Shown here: in pieces, positions 40,655 to 53,025 of the stretch
Layout of the letters: each line of letters starts with the position of its first letter
How positions within the stretch are numbered: the stretch's first letter is position 1
Source of the DNA: Globodera rostochiensis
Taxonomy: Eukaryota; Nematoda; Chromadorea; Rhabditida; Heteroderidae
Direction: 5' to 3'
Length of the DNA stretch: 64,000 nucleotides
Assembly (NCBI GenBank): GCA_018350325.1
Contig: JAEVLN010000003.1
Coordinates: 2,527,214-2,591,213 of the forward strand
Translations under genes and position numbers: made by a program
The notes under the pieces: model-generated
Databases searched by the model: none
Told to the model about the DNA's origin: nothing
The model's input: the letters and a program-made list of their open reading frames with translations, nothing else

Positions 40655-43427
40655 TTATGCGTCCCATGAACTTTTATGCGTCCCATGAACTTTTATGCGT
40701 CCCATAAACTTTTATGCGTCCCATAAACTTTTATGCGTCCCATAAACTTTTATGCGTCCCATAAACTTTTATGCGTCCCATAAACTTTTATGCGTCCCAT
40801 GAACTTTTGTGCGTCCCATAAAACTTTTATGCGTCCCATGGAGTTCTACATCAATTTTGTCATGTCTAAGATTTTTTCATCAAGTACTTGATTTTTGGTA
40901 ATAGTAAAGCTGGTACCCCCCATTTTAAAAAAAAGGTAATACTCCAGTTTGTTCCCCTCCGGGGTTCGAAATCGGTCGAAATGGAGGTCAGATTCGGAGT
41001 CTAGGCCCCCGGAATACCCCTACAAAAAGATTTATTTTTCCAAAAAGGGGGGAACAAACTGGAGTATTACTTTGTTCAAAAAACAAACAACCAAACGAAC
41101 TTCGGCTTTTTAAATATCAGATTCGGATTCTACGTCCCAGAAAAGCCTTAGAAACTATTTTCTAACGACTTTATAAAAAGTTTTTATTTTTTGATTAAAA
41201 AATTGGGACCCCCATTCTTTAGGCTTACCAAAAATTTCTAAAGTAAAACATTTACACGGCATCATGGGACGCGTAAAAGTTCATGGGACGCACAAAAGTT
41301 TTATGGGACGCATAAAAGTTTATGGGACGCATAAAAGTTCATGGGACGCATAAAAGTTTTATGGGACGCATAAAAGTTTATGGGACGCATAAAAGTTTAT
41401 GGGACGCATAAAAGTTTTATGGGACGCATAAAAGTTTATGGGACGCATAAAAGTTCATGGGACGCATAAAAGTTTATGGGACGCATAAAAGTTTTATGGG
41501 ACGCATAAAAGTTTATGGGACGCATAAAAGTTTATGGGACGCATAAAAGTTTATGGGACGCATAAAAGTTTATGGGACGCATAAAAGTTTATGGGACGCA
41601 TAAAAGTTTATGGGACGCACAAAAGTTTTATGGGACGCATAAAAGTTCATGGGACGCATAAAAGTTTATGGGACGCATAAAAGTTTTATGGGACGCGTAA
41701 AAGTTCATGGGACGCACAAAAGTTTTATGGGACGCATAAAAGTTTATGGGACGCATAAAAGTTTATGGGACGCATAAAAGTTTTATGGGACGCATAAAAG
41801 TTTATGGGACGCATAAAAGTTTATGGGACGCATAAAAGTTTTATGGGACGCATAAAAGTTTATGGGACGCATAAAAGTTTATGGGACGCATAAAAGTTTT
41901 ATGGGACGCATAAAAGTTTATGGGACGCATATAAAGTTCATGGGACGATAAAGTTTTCATGGACGCATTAAAAGTTTTATGGGACGCATAAAAGTTTATG
42001 GACGCAAAACGGTTTATGGGACGCCATAAAAGTTTATGGGACGCATAAAAGTTTCTGGACGCATAAAGTTTATGGGACGCATAAAGTTTTATGGGACGCA
42101 TAAAAGTTATGGGACGCATAAAGTTATGGGACGCATAAAAGTTTATGGGACGCATAAAGTTTATGGGACGCATACAAGTTTATGGACGCATAAAGTTTAT
42201 GGGACGCATAAAAGTTTATGGGACGCACTAAACGTTATGGGAGCATAAAAGTTTCATGGGACGCATAAAAGTTTATGGACGCATAAAAGTTTTCTGGGCC
42301 GATAAAGTTTATGGGACGCATAAAGTTTATGGGACGCATAAAAGTTTATGGGACGCATAAAGTTTATGGGACGCATAAAGTTTATGGGACGCACAAAGTT
42401 TTATGGGACGCATAAAAGTTATGGGACGCAATAAAAAGTTTATGGGACGCATAAAAGTTTTATGGGACGCATAAAAGTTATGGGACGCATAAAAGTTTAT
42501 GGGACGCATAAAAGTTTTATGGGACGCATAAAAGTTTTGGGACGCATAAAAGTTTTATGGGACGCAATAAAAGTTTATGGGACGCATAAAAGTTTAGGGA
42601 CGCAATAAAAGTTTTATGGGACGCAATAAAGTTTATGGACCATAAAAGTTTATTGCGCATAAAAGTTTATGGGGACGCATAAAAGTTTATGGGACGCATA
42701 AAAGTTTTATGGGAGCATAAAGTTTATGGGACGCATAAAAGTTTATGGGACGCATAAACAGTTTATGGGACGCTAAACAGTTTATGGGACGCATAAAAGT
42801 TTATGGACGCAATAAAAGTTTTATGGGACGCATAAAAGTTTTATGGGACGCATAAAAGTTTATGGGACGCATAAAAGTTTATGGGACGCATAAAGTTTAT
42901 GGGACGCATAAAGTTTATGGGACGCATAAAAGTTTATGGGACGCATAAAATTTTATGGGACGCATAAAGTTATGGGACGCATAAAAGTTTATGGGACGCA
43001 TAAAGTTTAGGGACGCATAAAGTTTATGGGACGCATAAAAGTTTATGGGACGCATAAAAGTTTTATGGGACGCATAAAAGTTTATGGGACGCATAAAAGT
43101 TTTATGGGACGCATAAAAGTTTATGGGACGCATAAAAGTTTTATGGGACGCATAAAAGTTTATGGGACGCATAAAAGTTTATGGGACGCATAAAAGTTTA
43201 TGGGACGCATAAAAGTTTATGGGACGCATAAAAGTTTATGGGACGCATAAAAGTTTATGGGACGCATAAAAGTTTATGGGACGCATAAAAGTTTATGGGA
43301 CGCATAAAAGTTTTATGGGACGCATAAAAGTTTATGGGACGCATAAAAGTTTTATGGGACGCATAAAAGTTTATGGGACGCATAAAAGTTCATGGGACGC
43401 ATAAAAGTTCATGGGACGCATAAACCG
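40655..43427. repeat. foldback-like element 4: giant GGGACGCATAAAAGTTTAT array
   Basis: Arm 1 (40655-40840) has about ten copies of TTTATGCGTCCCATAAAC. Arm 2 (41266-43427) has roughly 110 copies of the reverse complement, a 19-20-base unit with T-run length variants and a more degenerate middle (41930-42900). The 425-base spacer itself contains an inverted pair (AATACTCCAGTTTGTTCCCC at about 40949 and its complement at about 41055). Both array ends abut CTAGTCCGG / CCGGACTAG, so the outer ends are also inverted. Confidence 0.93.
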
Positions 43428-46324
43428 GACTAGAACCAAAAAGAACGCCTCTGATTCGAAAACTCCTTGAAAAAAAGGAGTTTTGGGGAAAAAAACTATA
43501 AATTATTCTTAACCAATTTTTTTAAATAAAAACCTAAAATAAAGTTGCGCGAGATAGAACAAATGATCATTGTTATTAACTTTGTTTTTAAAATTTGGTT
43601 GCTACATTTCAGGCAACAAATTTATTATTTTTTGTTTAATTTTCAGTAGCCCTACAATTCCCGGAAGGGCTGACAATGTACGCATGTGTTATCGTCGACA
43701 TTCTCGAGAAGTACACCGGTGCTGAATTCATCATCCTTGGCGATGTCACTTATGGAGGTTTTGAATTTCCATTTTTAACCCCAAGACGAGCAAAGGGCCC
43801 CTGATGGTAGGCCCGTACCCAAAAAAAAAGTTTTTTGGGGAGATGCGGACAGTTAGGGTGAAAAAAAAGTCGATTTTTTAGAGGTATTTTTTTTTCGGTT
43901 TTTTCTAGAAAAAATCATCTTAGGGGTTAAGTTTTTGTGTTCTATCCTAAACCATGGCGCCATATTTAGCCTTGAATTCGTTGTTGGGGTGGGGGGGGGG
44001 GTGTAATTTTTAGGATTTTTTACATTTTTGTTAAGAAAATAGCGCAAAAAGTTTCGGCAATTTTGCCGATTTTCGAGTTTTTAAAAATATTTGTTGAGGG
44101 TGCTGCTTCATTTTTGGGTGAAATGTTTTTTTTTTGAATTTTAGCCGGACTCGGCGGTTTTTGACAAATTTTTTGGAATTTTTGTCCCCGCAAATTTTGG
44201 GCCAATCTTTTGGAATTGGGGTCCTGACGAAACAAACGTAATGTTTTCTAGGGTAAAAAGTGCGTAGAACACGAATCTGAGCTCGGATTCAAATCTGCAA
44301 CAACAAAAAAATGCACGAAAACGTTTGTTGTAATAATAATGAGGAAACTAAAACAATTCAATTTGATTTTTTCAAACAAAAAACATTTTTGATTTTTTTT
44401 TTAATTTTTAAGCCTGCTGTGTTGACGATTTCACAGCGTGAGCGCTCGGCTGTGAACTGTTGATGCACTACGGGCACAGCTGTTTGGTGCCAATCCAGGT
44501 TGATTGGTTGGGGTTTTTATTTTTGGAAATTTGAATGTTTTTTGGATTTTATTGCTTTTTTTAAAGCAATTTTCCAGAAGAATAGAGATCAAATGTTCCA
44601 TTTAAGAGACTAGAACAAAAATTAATTTAGAAAAAAATATATTATTTTAAAAACTAAAAAAGATTTTTATAGAAATATTTTTAACATTACCAAGTACGGA
44701 GTCGTATTTTTTGTTAAGAAAATTAGCCGATTTTCAATGATTTTTTTTGAGAATCTGTTCCCTTTTGGGGAAATTTTAAATTATTGACTAAATTTGTTAA
44801 GAGATTTTCAACCAAAATTTTAAAAATACTTTCATTTTTTCAAGTTTTTTAGGAATGGAAGGGGTCCCTGCCGGTAAATTTTTTTGAAGATTTTAACGAT
44901 AATTGGTAAGAAATTGGCCCAAAAATGGTTTTTTGAAAAAATGTTTGGTTGACTATTTTTTCTTGACATATTTTTTAAAGTTGGTTTATTCCACATTTGT
45001 TTGAACAAATTTTTTTTTTTGTTTTTTTGGCATTTTGAATTGAGTGTATTTCCACTCAGGACACTGTCGGCATTCACCTGTTGTACGTGTTCGTCAACAT
45101 CGACATGGGCACTGCCCATTTTTTGGACACAATTCGACGCCGTTTTGGGGCGGAAGACGATGAACAGCGCCGGCGGCGCCCCCAAACGTTGGCATTGGTC
45201 AGCACCATCCAATTTGTGGCCATACTTCAGGTTTTTGTTGCCTGCTTCTTTGTTTGTTGGGTTGGGGACGAGACTTTTTTGAAAAATTTTCTCACAGAAT
45301 TTGAAACAAAAAACAGATTTTATGGAGCAGAAAAAAGTTAAAAAATTATAAATTTGTATTAGGGGGCCCTTTTCAAAAAAATGTTTTTTTAACAAAAAAC
45401 AAAAATCGGACACAAATTTTAACGATTTTGAAATCACAGATTTTATGGAGTAGAAAATGTTTTAAAAATTTGAGGTTTAAGGAGGGCTTCCAAAGGAACA
45501 AAAATTTTTTGTTTTTCCAACAACAACAAAAAAAGAAGCAAATTGGACGACTTTTTTCTTTTATTCAATCAAATTTCTTAAAAATAACGACAAATTAAGC
45601 ACAAAACAAACAAAAACAATTAATTAATGTTTTGAGGTGGCCAAACGCAAATTGGGGGCAAGGACGGCTTCAACATTGTGATCCCGCAAAGCAATCCGCT
45701 GAGCCCGGGTGAACTGCTTGGCTGCACTGCGCCCGTACTGCCCAAAGATGTGACGGCAATAGTATATATAAAAAACAGTTTTTGTTTAATTAATGAAATT
45801 CTGACTGTAAACTGCACAATGTGACAACTAGGGTAGGAGCCGGGGGGGGGGATCCCCGCTCAAATCAGGGATACCGGGGACGGACAACCCGGGGATCCCC
45901 GGTTTCGGGGATGGGCAAACCGGGGAACGGGGATCCCCGGTTTCGGGGATGGGAAAAATACATTTTTAGGGGGTGCATTTTTGGAAAAAATGCAATCTTT
46001 TGGGGGACTTTTTTTTAAAAATCGAAATTTCGTCAAATTAAAGTGCACCCCTAAGAAAAGGTTTTTCTTATGGAAACAATGCACCCCAAAGATTTAATTT
46101 TTTGGGGAGGAGAGTCCGACGGTGCCGACAGGCGCCGTCGGGAAAATTTTTGGATTTTGGTTAAGAAATTGTCGCTTTTTTAGTTACAAAATTTGGTTGA
46201 ATTTTTGGGAGTATGCCGGGAAGGGATTTTGAGTCAAAAGTTTCCATTTTTTAAATTTAAAAATATCAATTTTTTTGTTATGTTGGATAGGCTACGCCGA
46301 GGCAGCAAATTTTACTTGTTTTTA

Positions 46325-46460
46325 ATTAGAGTACGGACCGATCGAGATTGTCGATCGAATTTTTTTTTGGGATTTCTGTATCTCTAATAAACTCGATCGT
46401 TTATAGTATTATTCGAGATTCTCGGTCGAAAATCTCGGTCGGTCCTCAAGTCCCTCTAAA
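46325..46460. repeat. small inverted-repeat element (GGACCGATCGAGATT)
   Basis: GGACCGATCGAGATTGTCGA and the facing GAGATTCTCGGTCGAAAATC..GGTCCT form a hairpin. A shorter relative lies at 56157-56218 (GGACCGATCAAGATTCTCGA ... CAATCGGTCCT). Confidence 0.55.
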
Positions 46461-46832
46461 ATTGATTTTTTTTTTTTGATCGTTGTTGCTGTGAGTTAGT
46501 GTGCCCATTGATCACAAATCCATGGTTATTAAATGATGTGCCAGCCTAGCCATAAGATTTGGCATTTTGAAAATTTTGCCAAAGAACAAAATAAAATCAT
46601 TGTTTTTTTCAGTATCTCGAGCAGAAATTGAAGGAAGCCGGCAATGTACGTGGCGTTGGACCGTGCCAAAACAGCAGTGCCGCCGGGGGGGCCGGAGCCC
46701 GCCCTCATCGAATACCCGATGGACTTTTACGCATATGACAGCGGTGGACCGTGGACAAACAACCATCAAATGCACAGACGAAGTACTGCTAGCCAACCAC
46801 GGCGACGTCGCGAACACATTTCGTTGAAGTGA

Positions 46833-48390
46833 TTATTGCGTGTTGTTTTTTTAAATTTTTTTTTGTGATTTATGCAATTTTTGGGGCTTCGAATTTAAGT
46901 CTCCCTATAATAATAATATGTATGCAGTGTTTAATGAAGAGTGCTCTTTCAATAAAAACATTAAATCCTGACAACAAACAAAAAAAGAATTATCCCAAGA
47001 ACTATGAAAAATGCCCCATCACATAACTTTCTCAAAGCCAATTAAATTTATTGGCAAAATAGATCATTATTGAATAGGGTAGGTAGTTCACGGTCGGTCG
47101 GTTTTAAACCGGTTGTGCAGGTTTTTCGAACTCCGATAAATCCATAAAGCTGAACTTCTTCTGTCCAGGCAGGGAGGGACAATGTCTGATGCAATTTTTA
47201 ATTTTCTCAATAAACTCTCATAAAAATTCGATCATTGAGTGGTGTATATTTTTTATTTTTACAACCAAAACCGGGGGGGGGGGTACCGACCGATTGATAT
47301 ATTAATGGAAGCGTCCTCAATCTGGACTCTAATTTGTTTGACTGAGAATGTGATTTATGGTACAAAAGCCACGAAATATCGAAGAATTCGACTCTGACTT
47401 CTATTTAACCAATACCGAACGCCGAGAGAATTCGAACATTTTTCAAAAATTTAAAAATTTTCAGAAATCAATTTTGGTCTCAAAATCGTTCTCAAAAAGC
47501 ATGGATTCAATCATTAGCTATTTGCTTTTATGTTGTTATTTTGTGATTTTTAATTGATTTTGAAACATAATTTGAATTAGAAAAAAATTTTAAATTCGAA
47601 GATGTTCGATGGACAAAAGCATTACCGCCACTGGGCTACCGAACCGAATACCGCCGACCCATTGTAAATTGGTTTGAATACAGACTACAATAAAGTTTAG
47701 GGGTTTTTTTCAGGGGCGTAGAATCTGAGTCTAGGTAACCTTCTTTTCAACCAATTCCTAACCCCGGACCCGAATTCGAACATTTTTCCGATATCTCAAA
47801 ATTTTTAAAAATACAAAAAGGCAAATATTGATCGAATCTTGCTTTTTGCTTCGGAAGCCAAATTAGATAAGGCAAAAAGTTTTGTGCCGGAAACAACTAT
47901 GAAGAAAGTTATGAGTTGACATTGTGTTTTTTGAGTTTTTTTTTGATAATTTATTGTCGGATTAAGTGATCAATCTGTGATCTTTCCACCCCGCCTTTCC
48001 CGCTCCGCTTAGTCTATTTAAACGATGAGCTCTCTCCCATCGGCGAGGGACGTCCCATTCACTTTTCCTTCGCCGGCCGGCTTTGTTCATTTTAATGCGA
48101 TCGCAAGCTTTACATTTTATTACCGCCGCAAATAAATACTTGGAGCTCCATGGACATCGGGGATTTGGGACGGGTGGCCGGGGGATCCCAGGGCCCGGGT
48201 TCCTTGTCCCATTCGAACAACCTGACCCAACCCCTTCTTCCATTTCCCTGAAATTCCTTCTCAGCCCTATGGCATCTTCCGTCCTCTGAGTTGGCCAACC
48301 CAGCCGCCTCACTGGTAGCACCGGATGCCAGCACCCACTGGCTATCCATCGCGGAAGAATCAGAAGTGCGCAGGATGAGGCGTGCAAACA
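46833..48390. other. no gene recognised; holds a relative of foldback 1
   Basis: 47630-47830 is the reverse complement of about 24300-24480 (TTGTAGTCTGTATTCAAGCC, then CAATTTACAATGGGTCGGTA). A G-run and GTACCGACCGATTG lie at 47275-47300. Open frames at 47962-48387 have no support. Confidence 0.45.
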
Positions 48391-51300
48391 AAATTTACTC
48401 CTTTGGGAGATCAGTCATGCGCATGACCAAAAGCAAAAGAAAATATTGGAAGAATAATCATATATTGGTCAAAATATTATTTAAAAATTTTGGACGGTCA
48501 TTCATTAATGAGCACAAAGAACATATCCGTTCACTGCATATTTCACTGCCGGCGCTTTACAAAATTAGCTAATGCACTCAATCAGTGAACTATGAAAAGG
48601 CACCAGAGCGGAAGTCACTTAACATTCCGGAGCATTTATTTCTCCGACGACGTTCTCAATCGCAATTTTAATGTCCCGCTGCAGTAAAGCCTTCATAATC
48701 GCAATATTACCGGAAGCAATAAAAAATGTGACCACTGCATTTATTCAGCCCAGAATCGGAGGAACAATAGAATCCTAAAAATCGGCGCCGACAAAAAAAA
48801 TGACGAAGCAAAGCAATTTTTTAGCGCACCTTTGGGAGCACCAGTCATGCGGATCAATCAATATGGCGGAAATGCCCCTAACAAAATTATTAACATTATT
48901 ATCAGCCAATTTAGCGGACTCACTGAAACCCGTGTTGGGGAACTCAGCCATCAGAATTAACCGCAAAAATGGCGCCAATATTTTCAATCTTGGCTATTCA
49001 TTTAATCTAAGATTTGATCATTCAACTCTTGCTGAGAATGAGCGGAAATTGGCCTTTGGTCCCATTACATCGCAGATTTTTTTTTAAAATTGAAACCTTA
49101 ATGGACTCAGCGGAAATCACAAGCAAAGTTCAGCTGCCGCATTCTTCGCAGCATATCGCCGAGCCTGTGGATAAGATCGTGAGAAAAAATGGAAATTGTC
49201 GCCACATTCATTAAACATTCACACGATAATCACTCATTCGGTCAGTCAGTAATTGAATTGAATTTTGAATGTTTTTTATGTGCTAAATGCAGGTAAACTG
49301 TGCCTAAAATCAATTTAAATTTTGCGCTCCCAGACTGACAGTCAGGAATGGACATTCTAAAGAAAATGCATCACAAGTAATCTGTATACCTATTAAAAAA
49401 AAGGCCTTCTGGTACTGTTGCGCATTATTTTTAAAAGTCATTATAATCACTCCTTTGGGAGCTCAGTCAAGACAGGGTTAAGCGTAAAAAAAATATTTTG
49501 AGGAAGTTCTAAAAAGCTTCAGGTTTAAAGCAAAACAAACTGAGTATTTTTATTGAAGCTAAATTATGTATTCCGTATTTAGAATACTCAAACGAAATTC
49601 TGAAAAACAGTTTTCATTTAAAATAATGCTACAGTAATTTATTGAGGGGTCGGCATGCAATTTTTCGCTGCCGTGCATTTCGCCTATGTACCACTTCGCC
49701 TACGTACCATTTCGCCTATGTACCATTTCGCCTACAAAGCTAAAAAGTACCACTTCGCCTACAAAGCCAAAAAATACCACTTCGCCTACGTACCATTTCG
49801 CCTACACAGTCAAAAAATACCATTTCGCCTATAAATTTTAAAAATTCAATTTTTAACATTTCCTTTGACAAATTGAAGGCGTATTTGGTAGAAAAGTCAG
49901 ATCGAGGGCAAAAGCATTGTATAAATTCATTCTAGCACACGTATACCTCCTAGTTGATTTATAGATAAACGAAAATGAATCTCGAAAATTTTGTTGCGCA
50001 ACAAAGTTGAGGCCAGTAGAAGAAGAAGAGCAGTACATTGCGGTAAAGCAAAGTACAGTTCGAGAAGAAGAAACAAATCAGTAATTACTTCATCGAGATT
50101 TGCCGAACTGTTTGCGGAGATGGGCACAGAATTGCACTTCGACAAATGTTGAGACGGTAAACTCTTATGCATTGGTTTTTTGAAAGATGTAATTTAATGA
50201 AAGTGCAGAAATGTCTGGTAATTTCAATTCAGCAAACCCACTTAAAATTAAGTTTGTTGTCAATGGAATGAGTTAATAAAATTTGAAGCTTTTATGCTTT
50301 CGCGCATTACCAAAATGCTTATCGTTTGTTAAGAAAATTTAAAAAGGAAATTGAATTTTTGAAATTTGTAGGCGAACTGGTACTTTTTGGCTGTGTAGGC
50401 AAAATGGTCGGTAGGCGAAATGGTATATAGGCAAAGTGGTATTTTTCAGCTTTGTAGGCGAAATGGTACTTTTTAGCTTTGTAGGCGAAATGGTACATAG
50501 GCGAAATGGTACGTAGGCGAAGTGGTATTTTTTGGCTTTGTAGGCGAAGTGGTACATTTTGACTGTGTAGGCGAAGTGGTACATAGGCGAAATGCAGCCG
50601 CGCCCAATTTTTATCCTGCCTTAACTCCTTGATCAAAAGGCACAGAGGCAGGTCAAAAAGGCATTTTGTATGGGGATTTAGGATATTTTTTTATTTATTT
50701 TCACGAGATGGGTATGCAAAAAATATTAACGCCCTTGGGGACTTTTGCCGAATTTACCTCCATCGTCAGATCATTTCAGAACTGGGTATTTTGTTGAATT
50801 TGCCTTTCCGTGGCAAATAGGTATTTCTTTTTTCACCCAACAAGCATGTTTTTGTAGCGCTGTGGAGCACAGGCGCATTTCGTGATGAACCAAAGGGAAT
50901 TCCTTAATTTCTAACGAACAGAGAGTCATAAACAAATTTATTGTGGTTGAGCCAAGTCTTTCTGGCAGCTTTTCAATTCCATTTCAAATAAAATATATTC
51001 GTTCCCACACAGAGATAGAACTCGGGTAAAATTCCAGCTTTTGGCCAGTGGATATGGCTCTTCGGAGTTCACAGTCATGAAATTATGAAGCGAATAATAC
51101 CCAAATTAATTGGAATCACACTATTAACTGAGTGAATTTAAAGTAAGTTATGCCGCAATGCGTGCGCTAAAAAGGTGAAAAGAAATAGTAATTCAACTTC
51201 CCGGATAAAGCAACTCAAGCAGTTTATCAGATTTCAACTAACACAGCCTCTCAATGGCATTAAAATTTTTGTTTTTTGTGCTGGCCAAACTGGTCGTTTC

Positions 51301-53025
51301 CTCTCTTCAGTATGATGGATCATATCGTTATTTTTTGGGCAGGTAGCAGACATCACTTAGAGAAAGGTACTACCAATAAAAATAAAGTTTTTTTTCAACA
51401 TAAAACAATCCGCCCCGCCCTTTGGAAAGTTAATTCGGAGGCTAAAGCGTGCCAGAAGCTTAAAACGAGCATATGCAAGCAATAAAGCTGTTTGCTTCTC
51501 CTTGGAGAGCTTAGTCATGAATTTGTGCACGGGTGTTTAAAAAAATCTGATATGCAGTAAATTGAGATATTTATAGAAGAACCGAACCGTACCAAGTTAA
51601 TTTATAAGTTTTTGACAAATTTCTGTTGGAAATTACAGAAAACGAATCAGCTCATCTGTTTGATCTTGTTTAAAAAAGCCAAAGGTCGTATCTCTGCGGT
51701 GTTCCGCATTTTTCTTTTTTCTGAAAGGCAAAAAGTTTTCCGAAGATGACGTATGTATTACGGTATTTTGAAGATTGGAATCGTATCTGGTTTTTATGAT
51801 TTTTAGGACTTTGATCAATTTACTCAGTAAAATGGACATTTTTTTTTAGAAATGCTCAATTCGATTGTTTGCATCCAGCAATATAACGAGCGAATCTCTT
51901 ATGATTAGGGCCCGCATCGATACGCACCAAAAATTACCATATGCGCATTATATGCAGCAACAAAAAAAATTAAAAAATATGCACCTGACACTTTTAGAGC
52001 ACAAATTGCTTAATATCCTTTTTTCTCCTTACGTCTTATTAAATAATTTAAGGGTTTTGATATTGTTTAACTTTTTTTGAAGATAAAGGAATTTGAAAAG
52101 TTCGGGCTTTGGGCAGATAGTCAAGAATTACGGTTACCGAGAAGCAAAAAAAAAAGAAAAAAGAAAATATCTAGAACCTCTGATAAACAAATCAAGTAAA
52201 GCCTCTGAATTTCAACTGTTTCTTCGGGAACTAAAGTCATGATGTCGAGTTCTCCGCGCCCATGGCATTCGATATTTGCAAAAGAAAATATCAGTTAGCG
52301 TGAGATACACGAATCCGTTTTTTTTCTCCAAAATCCAAAATGGCGTTCTCTATCACCTGTTTAGTAATATTTTGACCTTCACGCACTTCGCAATGTTAAC
52401 TTATTTGCGAATTGCGATGAGATTTGCTTTAAACCGGCATAGTTTTAGAAAACAAACAGCAAATAGTTTCGCCTGAAGTCATGTCGATTGCTAAAAAGTG
52501 AAAATGCCGGGAAAGCATTTTTTTTTATCGACGCTCGAGTGGTACCAAAATTGCACTAATTTAATTGTAGAAAACGCTTTGTGTATTTTTGAAACTGGGA
52601 CCCCTCCCACCGAAATTGCTAATGGAAAAAATCACTGAAAAACAGTAGCAACGCTCTTTCGATTTTTTGCCGTAAAACCCAGCATTTTGTCAGTTTAAGT
52701 GTTTCCTTTACAGATTTTCGGAATCTTATCCGTTCCCAGCCATGATTTGGTTAATTCCACAAGCCCAGACACTTTTTCAAATAGCAAAATGTGCATGTCT
52801 GTCTTAAAGGCAAAGAATACTGATTAGTAATGCTTTAGTTCAATGCCCCGTTCAAAAGAAAAGCAGTGAAAGATGGGATGCCATAGGCGGGTAATTGGCA
52901 ACACATAAAAAAAATGTTTGGGTGCATTGTGGAAATATTTATAGCCGTAGACTTGATTCTGGCATATTTGGCCGTTTTGGGAATTATCCCAAAAATTTTT
53001 AAAAGCCTTTGGGCTGCCAGTCAAG
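48391..53025 (+). other. dispersed hairpin + AGTCA(T/A)G motif, at least seven copies
   Basis: Short hairpins with UUUG, UUCG or CUUG loops are each followed within a few bases by AGTCATG or AGTCAAG: CTCCTTTGGGAG (48399), GCACCTTTGGGAGC (48826), CTCCTTTGGGAG (49450), GCTCTTCGGAGT (51057), TCTCCTTGGAGA (51497), GTTTCTTCGGGAAC (52219) and AGCCTTTGGGCT (53003); a weaker one lies at 52466. Stem sequences differ while pairing is kept, as in a structured RNA. No other gene is recognised in the region outside foldback 5. Confidence 0.4.
49676..50592. repeat. foldback-like element 5: TACCATTTCGCCTA arms
   Basis: Arm 1 (49676-49832) repeats GTACCATTTCGCCTAC with or without AAAGCTAAAAA. Arm 2 (50368-50592) repeats the reverse complement GTAGGCGAAATGGTAC. 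The spacer is about 535 bases. The arms also carry mirror-placed TTTTTGGCTTTGTAGGCGAA words. Confidence 0.88.

Larger units (their letters stand above)
40331..46832 (+). pseudogene. DPH1: DPH1 (diphthamide synthesis, 4Fe-4S subunit), decayed
   Basis: DPH1 with DPH2 starts diphthamide formation on elongation factor 2. Recognisable exons: 40331-40414 and 40466-40535 (LPRNYSFEIPKTIWKIKS), 43647-43757 ([27 protein letters not shown]), 44413-44498 (ACCVDDFTA, then ALG...MHYGHSCLVPIQ), 45060-45230 (DTVGIHLLYVFVNIDMG, LALVSTIQFVAILQ), 45637-45761 (IPQSNPLSPGELLGC) and 46613-46832 (PMDFYAYDSGGPWT..NH). Lesions: an in-frame TGA at 44439-44441 where the family has Arg; a one-base shift in the G-run at 45654-45658; about 75 codons missing after LPKDVTAI; and a further in-exon deletion with frame change at about 46640 that removes the third cluster cysteine region. 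Intron 2 (40536-43646) carries a giant repeat array. The early exons look intact. Read errors alone cannot explain the missing exons. Confidence 0.85.

Noticed and set aside
41841..43172. Repeated YASHKTFMRPINF-type frames
   Set aside because: Translation of the 19-base array; the frame shifts with every T-run change.
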